Positions 9,921 to 20,849 of a stretch of DNA of 64,000 nucleotides are shown piece by piece (position 1 is the first letter of the stretch; each line of letters opens with the position of its first letter). This stretch comes from an uncultured Alphaproteobacteria bacterium (lineage in GTDB: Bacteria > Pseudomonadota > Alphaproteobacteria > HIMB59), in contig CACKOX010000001.1 in assembly GCA_902601865.1 (NCBI GenBank), forward strand, positions 1 to 64,000, in the 5' to 3' direction. Below the pieces are notes generated by a model that did no database searches, was not told the DNA's origin, and saw nothing but the letters and a program-made list of their open reading frames with translations. A program made the translations under genes and the position numbers.

Positions 9921-10388
9921 TTATTTAGGAATCAACACTCTGTTAGTCAAGTGAATAACACCTTTAGAGAACTTAATATTAGACTCTACAACTTCAGCAC
10001 CATTCACATATAAAATCCCATTAGTTTTTTTAATTTCTAAATCTAAACCATTAATTGATTTTGTATTGATTGTATCTTTAACATTTTCAGTAGTGAATTC
10101 GCCTTCAACAAAATGAAAATTAATTAAACTTTGAAGTTGATCTTTATTTTTTTCTTTTAGATATCCATAGTAAGTTTTTGCACTTAAAGCAGCAAATGCA
10201 TCATCTAAAGGAGCAAATAATGTTAGATTTTCATAATCTAATAAATTATTTGAAAGTTGTGAAGCAACAACAAGTTCATTTAATTTTTGTAATCTTTGAT
10301 TCTCAGATATTGAGTCAACAATATTTCTTTCGCTGGCATGTAAAAAAGAGAATATAAATAATAAAGATATTGAAAAAATTTTGGTCAT
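9921..10388 (-). CDS. secreted fasciclin (FAS1) domain protein
   Basis: YENLTLFAPLDDAFAAL ... INFHFVEGEFT ... NGILYVNGAEVVESNIKFSKGVIHLTNRVLIP. Confidence 0.9.
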   Translation of the reverse strand: MTKIFSISLLFIFSFLHASERNIVDSISENQRLQKLNELVVASQLSNNLLDYENLTLFAPLDDAFAALSAKTYYGYLKEKNKDQLQSLINFHFVEGEFTTENVKDTINTKSINGLDLEIKKTNGILYVNGAEVVESNIKFSKGVIHLTNRVLIPK

Positions 10389-11836
10389 GATGATTGTTTT
10401 ACGATAATTGTTTCATTTAGATTTTTCACATCAAACAAATCCTCATCACCGTTAGTCCACTTAACTTTAAATTTAAATTCAGTTTCATTTTCTCTTATCC
10501 CATAGTGAGCTACTGGTTCCATTTGACAAAGATAACCAGATCCAGCATCAATTGTTTTAGAGTGCTCTCTTTTATTTGTTATTAGCGTAACTGTTGCTCC
10601 TCTTGCTGGTGCACCATGCATATTTAAAGGTCTTACCCTCAAATAAGACGTTTTTTTTTCTGAATTAAATTTAAATAATGAGAGTGGTTGTAATCCTGAC
10701 TCACCATGTGAAATAAGAAGCTCAAGTACACCGTCATTATCTATATCTGCAACCGCTGCTCCAGTTCCAAGTCCATTTGGCTCTAAAGCGTTGTTAAGTC
10801 TAATTTCCTGAAACACACCATTTTCAATTATTTTGAATAATTTATTGGGTTCACCGATATTATTTAAAAATACTTCATCGTAACCATCATTATCGAAATC
10901 AGCAGAAATCACTGTTCTTATTCTTGAAGGTACATCAAAAGAGGGAACAGCTATATCTTTAAATTTATATTCATCATAAACATAAGCTCTGTGATAACCA
11001 CCCCAGTTACCATTTAGAATATCCAACCTTCCTCTGTACAGGATATCAGATAATGCTGTGCCTCGACCATTTTGATAGATATCTCTAACATTCATTTGAC
11101 CCGCAACATCCAAAAATTTTCCTTCTTTATTAAAATATAAAAAATTTGGACCTCTTTCATTGGCTGCAAAAATATCCATTTGATCAGATATTATATGCCC
11201 AGCAACTACAGCTCTTCCACCTGTTATTTCATCTAACTTAAGACTTTCAGCTAAGTCTACTACTCTGTTGTCTATATACTCGTAAAATCGAGTAGGGCCC
11301 CCATAGTTAGCAACATAAATTCCATAATTACCTTTGCCTTCTCTATCGACACAAACAACTGATCGACCAGCAGTTAAGTTTAATTCATCTTGATTAATGT
11401 CTTTTTCAAACAAGTCCTCAATATTTTTATCCACAAGTTTTAGTAATCTATCAGAGTACATCTTTTGGCCACTGTAGGTGTCTGTGTTCAAAAAATATAT
11501 TTCTTCGTGACCGTCTTTATCGATATCACATGCAGCGACTCCTATAGTGGACCTATTGAAGTCACTAAAAATATTTTCTTTAATTTTATTTTTAAGACTG
11601 TTTCCATCGAAGCCTAGAGCAAGATTCTCATATCCAAAACCTGTGACTATAAACTCATCTGCCCCATCATTATCAAAATCAGTAACTGCAACACCGTAGC
11701 TCAATCTTGGTTTTTGGTCAGGAAGGAGATTGCTTATATCTTTAAAAAAACTTTTTTCAGCAAATGATGACATAGAATAAAAAACAAAAAGTAAAAAGTA
11801 TGAAAATTTAGCAAGTTTCATACATTTATTACTCAA
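10385..11836 (-). CDS. FG-GAP/VCBS repeat protein with ASPIC/UnbV C-terminal domain (CRTAC1-like)
   Basis: Repeated VTDFDNDGADEF/ACDIDKDGHEEIYF/SADFDNDGYDEVFL/VADIDNDGVLELLIS; C-terminal ARGATVTL...DAGSGYLCQMEPVAHYGI. Confidence 0.9.
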   Translation of the reverse strand: MSNKCMKLAKFSYFLLFVFYSMSSFAEKSFFKDISNLLPDQKPRLSYGVAVTDFDNDGADEFIVTGFGYENLALGFDGNSLKNKIKENIFSDFNRSTIGVAACDIDKDGHEEIYFLNTDTYSGQKMYSDRLLKLVDKNIEDLFEKDINQDELNLTAGRSVVCVDREGKGNYGIYVANYGGPTRFYEYIDNRVVDLAESLKLDEITGGRAVVAGHIISDQMDIFAANERGPNFLYFNKEGKFLDVAGQMNVRDIYQNGRGTALSDILYRGRLDILNGNWGGYHRAYVYDEYKFKDIAVPSFDVPSRIRTVISADFDNDGYDEVFLNNIGEPNKLFKIIENGVFQEIRLNNALEPNGLGTGAAVADIDNDGVLELLISHGESGLQPLSLFKFNSEKKTSYLRVRPLNMHGAPARGATVTLITNKREHSKTIDAGSGYLCQMEPVAHYGIRENETEFKFKVKWTNGDEDLFDVKNLNETIIVKQSS

Positions 11837-11879
11837 TATCCTATGATCTAGATTTCAATCACATGTGTAATTATGAAAT

Positions 11880-12617
11880 ATGCAACCTGCTCTGTTTTCT
11901 TTTAAATTTAACAAATATCTTGCTCTTATTATCATTCCATTATTTATCTCAATTATCTTTAGCCCATTACAAGCTAATGAAAATACAATCAAAAATGAGG
12001 AATATTACTATGAAACACTGAGAGTTAATTGGGGAGATATGTTTCCAGATGGTAACAGAAATGCTGCGGGACCAAAGTTTTTTAAGTATCTAATTGATCA
12101 AGACCTCGATTTTAATGATTTTGTCGAATTTAATAAACGATATTGCCCAGTATCTGGCTCGCTCATTCGACCAGGATCTGCTCCAGATTTTATCAGTATG
12201 CTTGAAGAGTCAACTAATAATAAAACTTGTGGGTATATGTATCGCTGTTGTTGGCCCTGTACTTGTGACTCAATGAAGTATGCAAAGGCCATGAATATCT
12301 CTCATAAATTTAAAGGTGTGGAAGAGCAATTTACTGTTATGACAATTGATAATCCCTGCGGTAAAGAGGAGTTTCCTTTAGAAGTAAATCGAGATTATTT
12401 TTGCAATGGTAAAGAAATGAATATGGACCAAGTGTTTGCAGTTGATGGAAAAATGGTTATTGGTTATTTACATAACCCCACTAGTTGCAGTAGTAGCGAT
12501 CTTTTAGCTATAAATAGCCATCCTGTTGTTGGCGAACAATGTAATGTCAGAAATAATACCAAAGAAGAAGAATTAATTTCCGGCATGGGTGATATTTTTA
12601 TAAAATTATCTAAGTAA
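11880..12617 (+). CDS. exported Cys-rich hypothetical protein
   Basis: 245 aa; signal peptide-like N terminus; TCGYMYRCCWPCTCDS cluster. Confidence 0.6.
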   Translation: MQPALFSFKFNKYLALIIIPLFISIIFSPLQANENTIKNEEYYYETLRVNWGDMFPDGNRNAAGPKFFKYLIDQDLDFNDFVEFNKRYCPVSGSLIRPGSAPDFISMLEESTNNKTCGYMYRCCWPCTCDSMKYAKAMNISHKFKGVEEQFTVMTIDNPCGKEEFPLEVNRDYFCNGKEMNMDQVFAVDGKMVIGYLHNPTSCSSSDLLAINSHPVVGEQCNVRNNTKEEELISGMGDIFIKLSK

Positions 12618-12620
12618 TAT

Positions 12621-12803
12621 TTATTTTGTAATTTTATAGTCAGCATAAATAATAGTATTTGCATCTTGAGTTCTATACTTTTTTAAAAGTTTAATTTTTT
12701 TGTATTTCAGTCTTAATTCTTTCAATTCATTAGCTGCCTCTCTTCTATATTTTCTATTTTTCCACCACGAAGTATTTCCAACTTCTAATGTAATAACCTT
12801 CAT
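12621..12803 (-). CDS. hypothetical small basic protein
   Basis: 60 aa ORF, 3 nt from convergent gene and 1 nt from upstream co-directional ORF. Confidence 0.4.
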   Translation of the reverse strand: MKVITLEVGNTSWWKNRKYRREAANELKELRLKYKKIKLLKKYRTQDANTIIYADYKITK

Positions 12804-12804
12804 T

Positions 12805-13218
12805 TTAGAAGACTGTTTCTGCTTTTAAAATATCTAAGATCAACATAAAGGTAAAATAACCAGCATTTATAAAAACAATAAAGCTGAACATATAAATTAT
12901 TTCTTTTGATATATTTTCACTGACAAAGTTTGGAAAAAAATATTTTCCTAGAAGAAAGCTTATTTCAGAATAAATAACTGTAATTGTTGCAGCTATAAAT
13001 AAGACATATGTAAATTTTCCAAAAAAATTTACAACTAACAAACTTGATAAAGTTATTAATAATAAAAAAAGTGAAGAATAGATTGATAAATTTGAAATAG
13101 ATAATTTTTTCTTATAAATTTTTCTCGTCAAGAGCAGTAAAAAAAATATAATTGTTAAAATAGAAGAAACTAAAAAAATCTTTGTGTTATATAAAGAGTC
13201 TGAAAAAAAAGCGTCCAA
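12805..13218 (-). CDS. hypothetical membrane protein
   Basis: 137 aa with about four hydrophobic segments. Confidence 0.55.
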   Translation of the reverse strand: MDAFFSDSLYNTKIFLVSSILTIIFFLLLLTRKIYKKKLSISNLSIYSSLFLLLITLSSLLVVNFFGKFTYVLFIAATITVIYSEISFLLGKYFFPNFVSENISKEIIYMFSFIVFINAGYFTFMLILDILKAETVF

Positions 13219-13222
13219 AAAA

Positions 13223-13315
13223 TTATTTTTTTCTAATTTTTCTTATGGTCATAACGGAAAGATACAAAACAAAGAAAATTAAAGCGAAAGCTCCAATTAA
13301 AAATATCCACTTCAT
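13223..13315 (-). CDS. uncalled 30-aa single-span membrane microprotein MKWIFLIGAFALIFFVLYLSVMTIRKIRKK
   Basis: Read by eye; stop is 4 nt before the 12805-13218 ORF start; hydrophobic helix plus basic tail. Confidence 0.4.
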   Translation of the reverse strand: MKWIFLIGAFALIFFVLYLSVMTIRKIRKK

Positions 13316-13350
13316 TTCTTAATTATACTAATTTTATATTAAGTTGGAAG

Positions 13351-15930
13351 TTATGATCTTAAAACCTTGAGGTTATTATTAGCAATCACTAATCCGTATT
13401 TATCTTTAGTAAAAATTAATTTATCTGGAATATTTTCACCAATATCTAATATTACCTCTGACAGAGGGTTTAAAACCTCATCTTGTAATAATCTTTTTAA
13501 AGGTCTTGCTCCGAACAAAGGATCAAATCCCTTTTCTTTGAGATAGTCAAAGGCTTCATCGGTAAAACCGATAGATATTCCTTTAGAGGAAATTCTTTTT
13601 TCAATCAACTGAATTTGATTATTCAAAATCGAACTTATATTTTCTTTTGTTAATTTGTTAAATAGAATTATGTCATCAATTCTATTTAAAAATTCTAGTC
13701 GAAAATGATTTTTAAGTTCTTCGAGGGCTAAATTTTTCTTTGTTGTATAGTCAAAGTTATCATCAACAGGAATTTGTGAACCAATATTAGATGTCATAAT
13801 AATAAGTGTATTTTTAAAATTTACTATTTTTCCTTTTGAGTCAGTTAACCTACCATCATCAAGAATTTGTAGTAATATGTTAAATACATCGGGGTGTGCT
13901 TTTTCAATTTCATCAAATAAGATTACTTGATAAGGGCGTCTTCTCACAGAGTCTGTAAGTTTTCCACCATCATCGTAACCAACATAACCTGGAGGAGAAC
14001 CTATTAACTTACTTACAGAGTGTTTTTCCATATATTCAGACATATCGAGTCTTAGCATTTGTTTTTCGTTATCAAATACGTATTCAGCTAAAGCTTTAGA
14101 TAATTCAGTCTTTCCAACACCAGTTGGACCTAAAAAAAGAAAGGAACCAAGGGGTTTATCTGGATCCTGAAGACCTGCTTTTGAAATCTTAATAGCTTTA
14201 GAGACCTTCTCAATTGCATCTTGTTGCCCAATTACTCTTTTTTCTAAAAGTTTTTCAATATTTATTAATTTATCTTTTTCTCCTCCAATAAGTTTTTCTA
14301 AAGGAATACCTGTCCATTTGGACACTACACTTGCAATATCTTCTGCATTAATTACTTCATTTATAATAGTGGCCTGCTCTTTTTGATTTAACTCCTCATA
14401 TTCTTTTTCAAGACTCGGAAGTAAGCCATACATAAGTTCACTTGCTTTTGTCAAATCCCCAGTTCTTTGAGCACTCTCAAGGTCTTCTTTTGCTTGATCA
14501 ATTCTTTCATTAAGATTTCTTTTTGTATCTAAAATCTTTTTTTCTGACTCCCAAGTGCTATTAAGGACATTTAGTTTTTCCTGTATGTTTGATATTTGCG
14601 TATCAATTTGCTCATTTTTTTTATCATCTTTATCATTTTCTTTAGAGAGTACGTTTTTTTCCATTTGAAGCTTAATAAGATCCCGGTCTAATTGATCAAT
14701 TTCTTCAGGTTTACTATCAATTTCCATTTTAACTTTACTTGCTGCTTCATCCATTAAATCAATGGCTTTATCAGGAAGAAATCGGTCAGTGATGTAACGA
14801 TCAGATAATTGAACTGAAGATAAAATAGCCTCATCACTAATTCTAATTCCGTGATGAATTTCATACTTTTCTTTCAAACCCCTCAAAATAGCTACCGCAT
14901 CGGTAGAGGAGGGCTCGTTAACAAAAACTGGTTGAAAACGCCTTGTCAAAGCAGCATCTTTCTCAAAGTATTTTTTATATTCATCAAGTGTTGTGGCTCC
15001 AACACAGTGTAATTCACCTCGTGCTAATGCCGGTTTTAACATATTAGAAGCATCCATTGCACCGTCTGTCTTTCCAGCACCAACAAGTGTATGAATTTCA
15101 TCAATAAATAAAATAATTGAACCATTTTGTTTATGAATTTCCTTTAAAACGTTTTGAAGTCTCTCTTCAAATTCTCCGCGATATTTTGCTCCAGCAAGCA
15201 ACAAACCAAGGTCAAGTATACGAATAACTTTATTCTCTAATGATAGTGGAACGTCTTTGTTCACTATTCTTTGAGCTAAACCCTCTATCAAAGCAGTTTT
15301 ACCTACACCTGGGTCACCAATTAGTATTGGATTATTTTTAGTTCTTCTTGATAAAACCTGAATAGTTCTTCGAATTTCTTCATCTCTTCCAATAACAGGA
15401 TCTAATTCTCTATTTTGTGCTTTTTGAGTAACGTTAATAGTGTACTTTTCTAATGCATTAAAATTATCATCAGAGTTCTCACTGTCAGATTTTCCATCTT
15501 TTCTAAATTCTTCTATTTTAGATTTGACAGATGAGTGATTCAGACCATTTTTTTTTAATATACTTTCAATTTGATTATCCGATTTAATACAACTCAAAAA
15601 TAAAGTATCAATTGACACAAAACTATCTTGATTTGTTTTTGCTATTTTTTCAGCAATTTCAAATAATATTAATAATTTAGGATCGGCATAAATTTGGCTA
15701 GAGATTGAGGCGTTTACTGGCTCTTTTAAAAGTAATTCAGAAATATCTTTTTTAATATTATCAATATTAATTTTCTCAAAAATTTTAATTATTATTTCAT
15801 GATTAGAATTTAATAACTCACTTATAATATGAATAGGCGCAATCTTTTGATGTTTTTTACCTAATGCCAAATTTTGTGCAGAATTAATAACTTTTTTTGA
15901 ACTATTAGTGTATTTTTCAAAATTCATCAT
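13351..15930 (-). CDS. clpB: ATP-dependent chaperone ClpB (start corrected from 16005)
   Basis: Two AAA+ cassettes [13 protein letters not shown] and [14 protein letters not shown], Clp N domain; homology starts at [15 protein letters not shown], so the extra 25 aa of the ORF are unlikely. Confidence 0.96.
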   Translation of the reverse strand: MMNFEKYTNSSKKVINSAQNLALGKKHQKIAPIHIISELLNSNHEIIIKIFEKINIDNIKKDISELLLKEPVNASISSQIYADPKLLILFEIAEKIAKTNQDSFVSIDTLFLSCIKSDNQIESILKKNGLNHSSVKSKIEEFRKDGKSDSENSDDNFNALEKYTINVTQKAQNRELDPVIGRDEEIRRTIQVLSRRTKNNPILIGDPGVGKTALIEGLAQRIVNKDVPLSLENKVIRILDLGLLLAGAKYRGEFEERLQNVLKEIHKQNGSIILFIDEIHTLVGAGKTDGAMDASNMLKPALARGELHCVGATTLDEYKKYFEKDAALTRRFQPVFVNEPSSTDAVAILRGLKEKYEIHHGIRISDEAILSSVQLSDRYITDRFLPDKAIDLMDEAASKVKMEIDSKPEEIDQLDRDLIKLQMEKNVLSKENDKDDKKNEQIDTQISNIQEKLNVLNSTWESEKKILDTKRNLNERIDQAKEDLESAQRTGDLTKASELMYGLLPSLEKEYEELNQKEQATIINEVINAEDIASVVSKWTGIPLEKLIGGEKDKLINIEKLLEKRVIGQQDAIEKVSKAIKISKAGLQDPDKPLGSFLFLGPTGVGKTELSKALAEYVFDNEKQMLRLDMSEYMEKHSVSKLIGSPPGYVGYDDGGKLTDSVRRRPYQVILFDEIEKAHPDVFNILLQILDDGRLTDSKGKIVNFKNTLIIMTSNIGSQIPVDDNFDYTTKKNLALEELKNHFRLEFLNRIDDIILFNKLTKENISSILNNQIQLIEKRISSKGISIGFTDEAFDYLKEKGFDPLFGARPLKRLLQDEVLNPLSEVILDIGENIPDKLIFTKDKYGLVIANNNLKVLRS

Positions 15931-15952
15931 ATAATTTATTTGGTTATAATTT

Positions 15953-16060
15953 ATGAAGAAACAAGACCTTAAAAGAAAAAATATTGAACAACTAAAAAAA
16001 GACAAATTAGCCCGGAAATTAAGAGAAAATTTAAAAAAAAGAAAAAAATTAAAAAAATAA
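15953..16060 (+). CDS. uncalled 35-aa highly basic microprotein MKKQDLKRKNIEQLKKDKLARKLRENLKKRKKLKK
   Basis: ATG to TAA immediately upstream (4 nt) of murA; pattern LRENLKKRK. Confidence 0.5.
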   Translation: MKKQDLKRKNIEQLKKDKLARKLRENLKKRKKLKK

Positions 16061-16064
16061 ATTT

Positions 16065-17321
16065 ATGCAAACTGTAGTCATACAAGGTCCTTCTACCTTA
16101 AAAGGACAGATCAATATCTCAGGCTCCAAGAATGCCTCGTTACCAATTATGATATCTACTTTGTTGTCCAAGGGTAATTGCTTAATTAACAACATACCTA
16201 ATCTCAGGGATACAAGATTTTTAGTTTCAATTCTAAAAGATTTAGGTTGTCGTGTTGACTTTCAAAAAAATACATTTGTTGTTAAGAGTTCTGCAATTAA
16301 AAAAAAATCTGCTGATTATGAATATGTTCGTCAAATGAGAGCTTCCATTGTTATTTTAGGACCTGCTATTTCAAGATATAAAAAATTTAAAATAGCACTT
16401 CCAGGTGGTTGCTCAATTGGCACTAGAGGAATTGATTTACACTTAGATGCTTTAAAGAAAATGAGCATTAAAATCTCAATTAAAAATGGCTATGTAATAG
16501 CAGAAAGAAAAAAAGATAAACTAAACTCAATTAATCACAAATTTCCAAAAATTAGCGTTGGAGCTACTCAAAATATCTTAATGGCATCTACTTTAGCAGA
16601 TGGTATTAGTAAATTAAAAAATTGTGCCATCGAGCCTGAAGTTATAGATCTAATAAATTTTTTGAACAAATGTGGAGCTAATATAAAAGTAAAAAACAGA
16701 ACAATTACCATTAAGGGTGTTGAAGAATTGAACCTTGAAGATTATAAAGTCATTCCTGACAGGATTGAGGCAGGATCTTATATTTTAGCTACTATGGCAA
16801 CGAAAGGGAGACTCAGATTAAATAACTTTTATCCAAATGACTTAACTTTTCCTTTAAAAATTTATCAAGACATGGGGTTAAAAATAAAAAAGATATCTAA
16901 AACCTCTTATGAATTTAATTGCAAAACACTTAAACCAATAAAAAAAATTTCTACTAAAGAATTTCCTGGATATCCTACTGACTTACAAGCCCAACTTATA
17001 GCTACACAACTTAAGTCTGCCCTGAAATCAAAAGTAGTTGAAAATATATTTGAGAATAGATTCATTCATATCCCCGAACTTAGAAGATTTGGAGCTAATC
17101 TATCAATTATTGGAAAAACTGTGACAATACATAAAACCCCGAATTTATTTGGTGCTGAAGTGATGGCAACTGACATAAGAGCTAGTTTTTCTCTTATAAT
17201 AGCTGCAATGATGTCCAAAGGCACAACTGTAATAAATAGAATTTACCACTTAGATAGAGGGTATGAAGATTTTGATTTAAAATTAAAAAAATGTGGCGTA
17301 AACATATCTAGAAAAAAATGA
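16065..17321 (+). CDS. murA: UDP-N-acetylglucosamine 1-carboxyvinyltransferase
   Basis: 418 aa; ISGSKNASLPIM, PGGCSIGTRGIDLHL (catalytic Cys present). Confidence 0.96.
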   Translation: MQTVVIQGPSTLKGQINISGSKNASLPIMISTLLSKGNCLINNIPNLRDTRFLVSILKDLGCRVDFQKNTFVVKSSAIKKKSADYEYVRQMRASIVILGPAISRYKKFKIALPGGCSIGTRGIDLHLDALKKMSIKISIKNGYVIAERKKDKLNSINHKFPKISVGATQNILMASTLADGISKLKNCAIEPEVIDLINFLNKCGANIKVKNRTITIKGVEELNLEDYKVIPDRIEAGSYILATMATKGRLRLNNFYPNDLTFPLKIYQDMGLKIKKISKTSYEFNCKTLKPIKKISTKEFPGYPTDLQAQLIATQLKSALKSKVVENIFENRFIHIPELRRFGANLSIIGKTVTIHKTPNLFGAEVMATDIRASFSLIIAAMMSKGTTVINRIYHLDRGYEDFDLKLKKCGVNISRKK

Positions 17322-17953
17322 ACAATCAAAATTTAACTATTGCTTGTCCCAAAGGGAGACTGGAAGGAAAGGTTGTAAAATATCTCTCTGAAAGAGGTCT
17401 AATTATAGAACAACCTTTTTTTAACGAGAGTGTAAGAAAATTAACTTTCGATACAAATTTCAAAGAGATAAAAGTCATTAAGTTAAAACCCTCAGATATT
17501 AGATCTTATATTATGTTAGGGGCAGCAGATATTGGATTTGTAGGATACGATGAAATTTTAGAAAATAGTTCACAAAATATTGTTCTATTAAAAAAAACTA
17601 ATATAGGAAAGTGCAGAATATCCATAGCATCAGATAAAAAAGAAATTAATTTTTCAGAGAAGAAAATATTCAAAGTTGCAACAAAATTTCAAAATATCTC
17701 TGAAAACTACTTTAGAGATTTAAATATACAAACTGAAACAATAAAATTAAATGGCTCCATAGAACTTGCAGTAAAATACCAAATTGCTGATTTTATTTTA
17801 GATCTTGTACAATCTGGAAAGACTCTGAAAGATAACCAACTTTATGAAAATGTAATCATAAATAATGATATCTCAACTGTCATCATAAGTAGTTATTTTG
17901 CCTATGATTTAAAGAAAAAATTTATAAAAAAACTACTAACGAAAGGTTTATAA
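17318..17953 (+). CDS. hisG: ATP phosphoribosyltransferase, short form (HisG_S)
   Basis: 211 aa; IACPKGRLEGKVV, GAADIGFVGYDEI; between murA and hisD. Confidence 0.92.
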   Translation: MNNQNLTIACPKGRLEGKVVKYLSERGLIIEQPFFNESVRKLTFDTNFKEIKVIKLKPSDIRSYIMLGAADIGFVGYDEILENSSQNIVLLKKTNIGKCRISIASDKKEINFSEKKIFKVATKFQNISENYFRDLNIQTETIKLNGSIELAVKYQIADFILDLVQSGKTLKDNQLYENVIINNDISTVIISSYFAYDLKKKFIKKLLTKGL

Positions 17954-19224
17954 TGAGGATTGTTAGTAAAAAATGGATTTTTGATAATCTCAACTCTTCC
18001 TCAAATGTAAATTTAGCAGTAAGTGGTACTGTCAAAAATATCATTAAAGATATCAAAAAAAATAAAGATGAAGCTTTATTAAAGTATGTAAGAAAGTTTG
18101 AAAATAAAAAGGCTACTTTAAATAATTTAGAAATAAGTCAAAAAACTCTAAAGGAAGCTTATAATTCTATATCAAATGATGGTAAAAAAGCACTCCAATT
18201 AGCCTATAAAAGAATTCACTATTATCACTCAAAACAAAAAAAATTATCATATTCCTTTAGAGATCAAATCGACTCAAAATTTTATATTCAATGGAATCCA
18301 ATTGAAAACGTTGGCTTATACATTCCTGGTGGACTAGCATCTTATCCCTCGACTGTTTTAATGACCGCTATTCCTGCAAAAATAGCGAAAGTTCCAAACA
18401 TAATGATTTGTGTTCCCTCTCAAAATGGCGAAACATCAAAACTAACTTTAGCAGCTGCTTACCTATGCGGAGTAAATAAAGTTTACAATGTTGGTGGAGC
18501 TCAGGCGATTGCAGCGTTTGCTTTTGGCACTAAGTTAATAAAAAAAGCTGATAAAGTATTTGGTCCAGGAAACCAATATGTGGCCGAAGCAAAAAAACAA
18601 TTATTTGGATTTATTGGAATAGATTTACCAGCAGGACCATCGGAAGTTTTAGTAATAGCAAATAATAAATCAAATCCCTCATGGATAGCTTATGATGTTC
18701 TCGCGCAAGGCGAACATGATCCTAATGCAAAAACCTATGTTATAGCTAAAAATGAAAACATTTTACTTAAAGTAAAAAATGAACTTCAAAAAATAATGAA
18801 AGAGACAAAATTAAAAAATGTTGATCGATCTATTAAAAATAATTGTTACTTAATTTTAGCTAAGAGTCAAAAAGAAATATTTGAAATCTCAAATTTTATT
18901 GCCCCAGAGCACCTCCACATTCATGAAAAATTTAATAAAAATATATTTAAACATATTATAAATGCAGGATCTGTATTTTTAGGAGAAAAATCTCCTGTTG
19001 CTTTAGGAGATTACACTATAGGCACTAACCATGTACTACCTACAGATCAAACTGCAAAATTTGCTTCCGGCTTAGGTGTCGAAGATTATACAAAAAAAAC
19101 AGTTTTTATTAATCCTGGTAATAAGACTCTAAAGAAAATAGCAAAGCCTACAATAAATCTTGCAAGACAAGAAGGTTTAGAGGCACACGCTTTATCAGTT
19201 GAAATTAGAAAGATCAAAACATAA
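17953..19224 (+). CDS. hisD: histidinol dehydrogenase
   Basis: [48 protein letters not shown]. Confidence 0.97.
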   Translation: MRIVSKKWIFDNLNSSSNVNLAVSGTVKNIIKDIKKNKDEALLKYVRKFENKKATLNNLEISQKTLKEAYNSISNDGKKALQLAYKRIHYYHSKQKKLSYSFRDQIDSKFYIQWNPIENVGLYIPGGLASYPSTVLMTAIPAKIAKVPNIMICVPSQNGETSKLTLAAAYLCGVNKVYNVGGAQAIAAFAFGTKLIKKADKVFGPGNQYVAEAKKQLFGFIGIDLPAGPSEVLVIANNKSNPSWIAYDVLAQGEHDPNAKTYVIAKNENILLKVKNELQKIMKETKLKNVDRSIKNNCYLILAKSQKEIFEISNFIAPEHLHIHEKFNKNIFKHIINAGSVFLGEKSPVALGDYTIGTNHVLPTDQTAKFASGLGVEDYTKKTVFINPGNKTLKKIAKPTINLARQEGLEAHALSVEIRKIKT

Positions 19225-19235
19225 GATACACCAAG

Positions 19236-19457
19236 ATGTCCAAAGAAGATGCAATAGAATTTCAAGGTGTGGTTTCAGAACTACTTCCAAATGCTATGTT
19301 TAAAGTTAAGTTAGATAATGAACATGAAGTCATAGCCCATACGTCAGGAAAAATGAGAAAAAATAGGATTAGAGTACTTGCAGGAGACCGAGTAACAGTT
19401 GAAATGACACCATATGATTTAACTAAGGGCAGAATAACATTTAGGTCAAAGAATTAA
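19236..19457 (+). CDS. infA: translation initiation factor IF-1
   Basis: 73 aa; [46 protein letters not shown]. Confidence 0.97.
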   Translation: MSKEDAIEFQGVVSELLPNAMFKVKLDNEHEVIAHTSGKMRKNRIRVLAGDRVTVEMTPYDLTKGRITFRSKN

Positions 19458-19485
19458 TGAATAATTTTTCAAAAGGAGTAATGCC

Positions 19486-20622
19486 ATGTCTACAAAACTT
19501 ATTGTTACAAACTACAAAAATTTCAAGTGTGGAGTTAAACTAAATGAAGGGGAATTGGTTAACATTCGCTTTCAGCCTAATAAAAACGAAGATGCTCAAA
19601 TTGGAGATATATATAAAGTAAAAATTTCAGAAATTTTACCAAACGATAGTGGAGCTTTTATATCTTATGGTAATGAAGAACACCAAAGAGGTTTTTTTAA
19701 AAGAATAAATTTCCCTAATGGAGACAGAGCTCATGAAGGTCAATCTTTACTACTTCAAGTAAGAAGTATTGGCTCTAAAGACAAAGTCCATCTTTTTACA
19801 AATAATGTAATTTTAACTGGCAAATTTATAAATTTATTACCTTATGGTGATGAAATTATTTTAAGTAGAAGAACTAGAAAAAATTTAGATACAAACCAAC
19901 AGGATAAAATTATGGATGCTTTAAGTGAATCAGAAGTGGGCTTAATAGCAAGACACAATCTTATTCCTGAAAATATTGAAATAGCTCAATCTGAGTTGAA
20001 TGATTTAAGTAATCAATGGAAAGAGATAGAATTAAATGCAAAAGAATTAAGTGGTGAGGGTCTAGTTTTTCAAAATACTTATTTTGATCAAAATTTTGTT
20101 TGCGATTACTCTGATAAAAATACTGACCAAATTATTTTTAGTGATAATGATAGATTTGAAAAAGTAAAACAATGGGATGAAAACCTAGACTCTACATTTG
20201 CAAATTTATGTGAAGAGATGACTAATGAAAAAATTGAAGAAGTTTTTAACTTAGGTGAAAAGATTGATTATTTAATTGGTCATAACTACGAACTACCAAG
20301 TGGAGGTAATATCATGATTGGTAAGACTGATGCACTTACTGCTATTGATGTTAACACTGGCTCTGCGAAAAGATTTGATACTAACAGAGAAGCTATTCAA
20401 TTGATTTCTAAGCTTATAAAATTAAAAAATATTTCTGGTAAAGTTGTTATTGATCCTGTAGCTAGTGACCAAAATACACTCAGAAAGCTTGTAGGGATGT
20501 TAAAAAATGAATTTAGGGATGATCTGAGTATCACAAATGTTTATGGATACACCAGGGGTGGTCTATTAGAACTTAGCAGATCAAGGAATGATCGTTCTAT
20601 AGACGAGTTAAACTTAGAATAA
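19486..20622 (+). CDS. ribonuclease E/G family protein (short, RNase G-like)
   Basis: GGNIMIGKTDALTAIDVNTGS; located after infA as in many alphaproteobacteria. Confidence 0.85.
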   Translation: MSTKLIVTNYKNFKCGVKLNEGELVNIRFQPNKNEDAQIGDIYKVKISEILPNDSGAFISYGNEEHQRGFFKRINFPNGDRAHEGQSLLLQVRSIGSKDKVHLFTNNVILTGKFINLLPYGDEIILSRRTRKNLDTNQQDKIMDALSESEVGLIARHNLIPENIEIAQSELNDLSNQWKEIELNAKELSGEGLVFQNTYFDQNFVCDYSDKNTDQIIFSDNDRFEKVKQWDENLDSTFANLCEEMTNEKIEEVFNLGEKIDYLIGHNYELPSGGNIMIGKTDALTAIDVNTGSAKRFDTNREAIQLISKLIKLKNISGKVVIDPVASDQNTLRKLVGMLKNEFRDDLSITNVYGYTRGGLLELSRSRNDRSIDELNLE

Positions 20623-20629
20623 TTTAGAG

Positions 20630-20705
<76 letters not shown>

Positions 20706-20849
20706 TTTGCGAATAATTTCTATTATATATAATTTGTATTTGCTAGTAAAAACTAGCTTAATCAAAATAGTAACCCAATATTTTTAAAAGCCTGTGATTT
20801 TTATTTTTATTTGATTTATTTAAAAAATGCATATCAATAGTGGAATTAT

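Noticed and set aside
12094-12664. Three short ORFs (12094-12276 +, 12098-12292 -, 12464-12664 -)
   Set aside because: All overlap the better-supported 11880-12617 exported protein
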